DNA from: Dreissena polymorpha
Taxonomy: Eukaryota > Mollusca > Bivalvia > Myida > Dreissenidae
Direction of reading: 5' to 3'
Length of the DNA: 64,000 nucleotides
Assembly (NCBI RefSeq): GCF_020536995.1
Contig: NC_068356.1
Coordinates: 85,773,907-85,837,906 of the forward strand
Under the pieces are notes generated by a model that was given only the letters and a program-made list of their open reading frames with translations, was not told the origin of the DNA and did no database searches. The stretch's first letter is position 1, and the number at the start of each line of letters is the position of its first letter. The position numbers and the translations under genes are program-made. Shown piece by piece: positions 59,217 to 64,000 of this stretch.

Positions 59217-59689
59217 GTTCCGCTTTGTGGCTTTTCATTGGTCATTTTGAATCCTGACGTAATAAACCTCTTAAGCATTGGGCCTACACTATTTGGAAGC
59301 GTATCTTACTAAACGTTAAAGCTCTTAACATTCCATTTGAAGAAAACCCGCCAATATTTTCTAACTTTAATAGATCTACATTGTAGTAACATTTACAATA
59401 GGCTTATACAACATTCAGATTGCGTCATTGCTGACGTGGGAATGACGTCGTTTATTACACGGGACTTAGATGAAGTGCAATAACATAGAGATAAGTGTCC
59501 GTCCGCGAACATTTTACATTCGTATAAAATAAAAGATTAAACGTTTAACATATATTGTTTAAAATTATTTAAAAGTATGAAAATATTTATTTATCTTCAT
59601 TGTTTATGCTTGACACAAAAAAATGATCGACGTACACATTTGTCTTTGTTGGGCTCCATCTTACATAATTTCGATATTGCTCTAGCAAA

Positions 59690-60625
59690 ATATTATCAAA
59701 TACATAGAGGATATTTGTTCATGTCAGTGTAAGATCGTTTGTTCACTCGTGATCATAAAAATATGATAATCTTGATATGAAAATCTAAAAATAGAAAAAG
59801 TAGTTCAAAAATTTAATATTTTTTCAGGTGACAAATTGTTTATTTTCACTGCTGTTATTTCACTGCAGAAATGTCATATTTTATCATTAGGTATAAAATA
59901 AATAGAGGATATTTGTTCAAACAAACGATCTTACACTGACAAGAACAATTTTTATATGATCACGAGTGAAATAACAAACGATCTTACACTGACACGAACA
60001 AATTTTTTTTTTTTATGCCCCCTTTTCAAGATTTGTTTTTACAGCTGTTTCCCTTTCGCTGAAAAGTTACCCTTTCTCCCGTGGCGTGCCTCAATACATT
60101 TCAATGCACAAAATGACGTCATTATTCCAGGGAAATTCTCCAGTTAAACTCTTTTACAATGTAAATAAACGGTGAAAAAAGCATAAAATAAAAATATTAT
60201 TTGTTGGATTCGGTGGAATACCGATTTTAATTCACTCGTGATCATAAAAAAATTTGATAATCTTGATATGATAATCTAAAAATAGAAAAAATAGTTCCAC
60301 AAATTTGTTATTTTCACCGGTGAAAATAACAATTTGTTTATTTTCACTGCTGTTATTTCACTGCCGAAATGTCATATTTTAGCATTAGGTAAAAAAAATA
60401 TCTCAATTTGTTTTACTTTTTAAAGTCTTACTGCGAATTCACGTCGCGTGTTTGTACGTCATGACGTTCTTATTCCAGCTAACTTCTCATGTTTATTTCA
60501 TTTCAAAAATGAAATAAAGGGTGGAAAAGCATAAAATAAAATGAAAACATATTGGATTTTGGTATAGTATCGATTGATATTCACTCGTGATCATTAACAA
60601 AATATATTTGTTCACTCGTGTATGA
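59690..60625. repeat. Cluster of direct and inverted dispersed repeats
   Basis: CACTCGTGATCATAAAA occurs at about 59744, 60235 and, with changes, 60583. TGTCAGTGTAAGATCGTTTG at about 59721 is inverted as AACGATCTTACACTGAC at about 59924 and 59976. TTTATTTTCACTGCTGTTAT occurs at about 59839 and 60337. At least two elements of one family are rearranged or nested here. No coding capacity. Confidence 0.65.
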
Positions 60626-61164
60626 AAAAATGATATCTTATCATTCTTTAATAAAGTCGAGTATCTGTCGAAACCAACAAAAATCGTTTTCAGAATGATA
60701 CTGTATTAAGGTATTTTACCTGTTCTTGTTGATGACGTCAATGATCATTTTATAAGTGGAAACCTATCATTTCGATGACATGGCTGTTTGTTTGTGTGTG
60801 TTTACGTACGGATTTAACGAACGATTGTGGCCCGATTACCAGTGATGGTCATTTTTGCATATATATTTTTGATATAGCCAATATTTATATTCTATATCAG
60901 CTTCGTAGTGGATAATAGCTATCGGGGTCAACCGCATCCTGTGGATGACCGGTTAATGTGCGCGAGTATGTTTTAATTGTGACTGCTTTTAAATTTGTAA
61001 ATGTGGTTAACTGATACAGTATATTCAGTGAAAGGGTTACTATAATAGAAGCTTCATTTAAAACGCAAAAAGCACGTATTATCATACAGACGAGAGGTGC
61101 ACAACAACGTAAACACGTGGAAACGACTGATTGATAGGCTCGAGAGAAAAAGTTTGGTTTTGTT

Positions 61165-61677
61165 AAAGGGATCTTTTCACGCTTTGGTAAATTGACAAAA
61201 TTGAAAAAAGTTGTTTCAGATTCGTAAGTTTTCGTTTTAGTTATGATATTTGTGAGGAAACAGTAATACTGAACATTAACCATGCTCTAATATAGCCATT
61301 ATATGCATCTTTTGACGATTTTAAAACCTAAAAATTATAAAGCGTTGCAACGCGAAACGATTGAATAATTTGGAGAGTTCTGTTTTTGTCGTTAAATTTT
61401 GTGAAACTTCGAAGATTGCTTATATAAGGTATAAAATACGTCACGAACATGTACTCGGCGGAATAGCTCAGTAGGCTAAAGCGTTTTTACTTCAGGACTC
61501 TGGCAGGACTCCAGGGGTCACTGGTTCGAAACCTGCTCCGGGCAATGTTCTTTTCCTTTTTTTATTTTTTTTCTTGATTTTTTACTGGAGCTTTTACGAT
61601 CCAATGTTTACATTTATCAATATAAAGCATTTAATGAATAAGTTAAAAAATGCCAAAATCTGTGAAAAGGCCCCTTT
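61165..61677 (+). mobile_element. TIR element with tRNA-like core, copy 5
   Basis: AAAGGGATCTTTTCACGCTT at the left and CTGTGAAAAGGCCCCTTT at the right. The core has box A TAGCTCAGTAGG (61464-61475) and box B GGTTCGAAACC (61523-61533). This is a different tRNA type from the copy at 25234. Confidence 0.88.
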
Positions 61678-61989
61678 AAAACGACATTGCTTCATTGAAG
61701 AAATGTAACATAAATGCGCTTTAATAAATTACCTTAACCCTTCGATTCGGGCGTTTTTCTACGTTCCCTGGTAAGACTTGTGAGACACACTTTGTTTACT
61801 AAACACGTTAAGTAGTATCGGTGTATGACGACGATGTATTTATTATCTATTTAGATTAGGCTCTTCATTTGTATTGATGTCACAGTTCTATATTTATAAC
61901 CGACAAAAATGACAAAAATGTCAGATTTATTGATAAGCATCAACTTTGCTGACGCAAGTATGTTCGGTACATAACTATTTTGTTGACGT

Positions 61990-62190
61990 TTGTGCGCAGA
62001 CAAATAACGGACGACACTTCCCGCCTAGACTGGATTTTTCTTTATAAAAGACTTTAAACGAAAAATTCCAAAAGAGCAGAAAGTGTCGTCCTTGACCAGA
62101 AAGTGTCGTCCCTGATTAGCATGTGAAGACTACTCCGGCTTATCTGGGATGACACATTACGCACACGGCTTATCTGGGATGAAACATTAC
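61990..62190. mobile_element. Palindromic MITE, rearranged
   Basis: GACGACACTTCCCGCCTAGA, a repeated CAGAAAGTGTCGTCC (two copies), and a doubled GGCTTATCTGGGATGA..ACATTACGCACACG. Confidence 0.75.
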
Positions 62191-62203
62191 GCACACGCCT
62201 AAA

Positions 62204-62599
62204 AAAGGGACCTTTTCACAGATTTTTGCTTGATTTGAAGCTTGTCATTGAATGCTTGAGATTGATAAATGTTAACAGTGGAACTAAATAGCTCCGGTAA
62301 ATAAAAGAAGAGTAAAATTAAATAAAGATAACAAGTAATCCTAAACTCGGCTCGAACCACTGACCCTTGGAGTAAAATTCTATCACTTAAACCACTCGGC
62401 AATCCGTGATCATATAGAAGGCGGTGTATATTATACTTTATATAAAGAAAATCCATATAGTGACGCATACAATGGATATTATAGAGCATGGTAAATGTCC
62501 AGTACTACTGTTTCCTCGCGAATTTCGTATATACAACGAAAAGTTGCGAATTTGAAACATTTTGTTTTCAATTTAGTCAATTTATCAAACGTCCTTTTG
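62204..62599 (-). mobile_element. TIR element with tRNA-like core, copy 6
   Basis: AAAGGGACCTTTTCACAGAT at the left, truncated at the right after TTTAGTCAATTTATCAAAC. The tRNA-like core is about 62340-62415 (CGGCTCGAACCACTGACCC). It abuts the preceding MITE. Confidence 0.8.
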
Positions 62600-63214
62600 A
62601 GCCCAATGTTCTTAACAGCGAAGCTCCTGTTCAAGTGCAACATAAATAAATTATGTGAGTCGACATTTTCAATCAAACATGGTTCATTCAAATTTCACAC
62701 TAACCGCAAGACGAAGGTCATTGTAAGCAAGTTAGCGATATTAATATCTCTGCAAGAAGTCATCTGTTTAGATTAACTTCTCTCATGTCTTGCAGTGCGA
62801 TCCCGTATCGTGCTCGATTAATCTCTGAGTGCCATGTTTATTTATATTAGGATTTAACGCGTTGAATTTATCAGATATTTGTGGGGCTCGATGACAGAAC
62901 GCGTGTGTAAAATATAACCAACATTGATACTAATTGCATTACTTGTCCCCAAAAGTAAATCAAGAGATTTCCATTCGAGAAGCCCTATATGGCATTGAGT
63001 GAACGTGCGTATGTTCTATTTCGATAAACTGTGCGTATATAAAACACATATGAGCGGTACATTTATGTTCAGTTGTTAAATTTGAATTTTCCAAAAAATT
63101 ATTATTATTCAAATAAAGAGCTGAACAAGTTATGCTCGATATTTTTAATACGTTGCATGTTTGTATCAATAGAGCCGATAACAAGCAATACCGTTTGATA
63201 TCCAAAAAAAGGTT
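62600..63214. other. No gene recognised
   Basis: AT-rich, with no recurrent repeat or splice-flanked frame that I can defend. Confidence 0.3.
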
Positions 63215-63655
63215 AGCCACGCTCTTTGAAAAGAGGGCTTAACCCATTTATGCCTAGTGGACTCTCCCATGCTTCAAAATTGGATCAATTTATTTCCAAA
63301 ATTAGTGATGTCTAGTATATTTATTTCTAAATTTAGAATATTTCTTCCAGAAATTCCTTTAAGCAAACAGCGCAGACCCTGATGAGACGCCGCATCATGC
63401 GGCGTCTCATCTGGGTCTACGCTGTTTGCCAAGGCCCTTTTCCTGGACGCAAGGCATAAATGGGTTAATATGTGCGTTAAGTATCGTCCCACATTAGCCT
63501 GTGTATTCCGCAAAAGGTTGTTCAAAGACAACACTTTCCGCCGTAATTGGATCTTTTGACTGGGAGACTTCCTTTAACAAAAAACATAAGAAAAGATGAA
63601 AGTTTCGTCCGTTATAAGCCTTTCTCAAGGCTACTCTGGGACGACACTTAAACCC
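63215..63655. mobile_element. Palindromic MITE split by a TTAA MITE
   Basis: The left piece (CACGCTCTTTGAAAAGAGGG) and the right piece from TATGTGCGTTAAGTATCGTC onward belong together. The family's GGGCTTAATGCATGTGCG has been opened at its TTAA by the element at 63239-63468. Confidence 0.82.
63239..63468. mobile_element. TTAA MITE (piggyBac-like), copy 2
   Basis: TTAACCCATTTATGCC and GGCATAAATGGGTTAA at the ends. The interior palindrome is GAGACGCCGCATCATGCGGC. The host repeat shows that TTAA was single before insertion. Confidence 0.92.
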
Positions 63656-63698
63656 TTTCCCACTCAGAAGCAAAGTGACTGCGACTTTAACCCTTTCC

Positions 63699-64000
63699 CA
63701 CTCAGAAGAAAAGTGACTGCGACTCGCAGTCTGGTCAGGTTTTACACTCAGAAGCAAAGTGACTGCGACTCGCAGTCTGGTCAGGTTTTACACTCAGAAG
63801 CAAAGTGACTGCGACTTGCAGTCTGGTCAAGTTTTACACTCAGAAGCAAAGTGACTGCGACTCGCAGTCTGGTCAGGTTTTACACTCAGAAGCAAAGTGA
63901 CTGCGACTCGCAGTCTGGTCAGGTTTTACACTCAGAAGCAAAGTGACTGCGACTTGCAGTCTGGTCAAGTTTTACACTCAGAAGCAAAGTGACTGCGACT
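63699..64000. repeat. 46-bp satellite with trimer pattern, continues off the edge
   Basis: Monomers start CACTCAGAAG at 63699, 63745, 63791, 63837, 63883, 63929 and 63975. Type A has GACTCGCAGTCTGGTCAGG and type B has GACTTGCAGTCTGGTCAAG, in the order A A B A A B. The repeated trimers look identical, so the expansion is recent. The monomer resembles the left part of the dispersed repeats at 44827 and 54580. Confidence 0.95.

Noticed and set aside
58755-59312. Open frames rich in CLSV on plus and TDRQ on minus
   Set aside because: They are frames through a TCTG tetranucleotide repeat, and all six frames stay open for that reason.
61458-61545. A genuine tRNA gene with TAGCTCAGTAGG
   Set aside because: Same reasons: it sits inside a copy of the same element and the stems do not close properly.

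Overview
The window is animal nuclear DNA. It is AT-rich, intron-bearing and full of short transposons. The repeat families (a palindromic element built around GATTAGCCTGTGC, an element ending AAAGGGGCCTTTTCAC, several AGGTCA-rich 'bivalve' repeats, and a tRNA-derived SINE) suggest a bivalve mollusc, most likely a dreissenid mussel such as Dreissena. The species is recalled from memory and was not searched.

The best gene is a complete six-exon, plus-strand CCHC zinc-knuckle gene of the CNBP type at 33880-46171. It encodes 272 residues and 11 knuckles, and every splice site and phase agrees. A decayed, intron-containing paralogue lies upstream at 4878-11460. Introns and 5' flank are also recognisably similar (about 2.8-11.5 kb versus about 29.3-46.2 kb), so the pair arose by DNA-level duplication, not retroposition. 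The active copy carries two ghost exons, an array of decoy 3' splice sites, and transposons ending about 30 bp before two acceptors.

Between the two copies, on the minus strand at 20757-16090, is a four-exon gene for an unrecognised secreted or membrane-anchored cysteine-rich protein of 226 residues. A THAP-bearing, P-element-like transposon sits in its first intron. Its last exon has been duplicated as three degenerate acceptor-plus-exon units. Smaller gene pieces are a phase 1-1 exon at 23142-23267 (minus), a short signal-peptide ORF at 15165, a candidate last exon at 52903-53120, and a TATA/Inr promoter at 55.6 kb followed by a signal-peptide exon at 56082-56169.

The rest is mobile and repeated DNA: a LINE tail with a SINE inside it (0.66-2.2 kb), hAT, Tigger-like, P-like and piggyBac-like short elements, at least 14 copies of a palindromic MITE, six copies of a TIR element with an internal tRNA-like promoter, nested insertions at 27.7-29.3 kb and 30.9-33.1 kb, long GGT and TCTG microsatellites, a 59-bp minisatellite, and a 46-bp satellite with a trimeric higher-order pattern running off the right edge.
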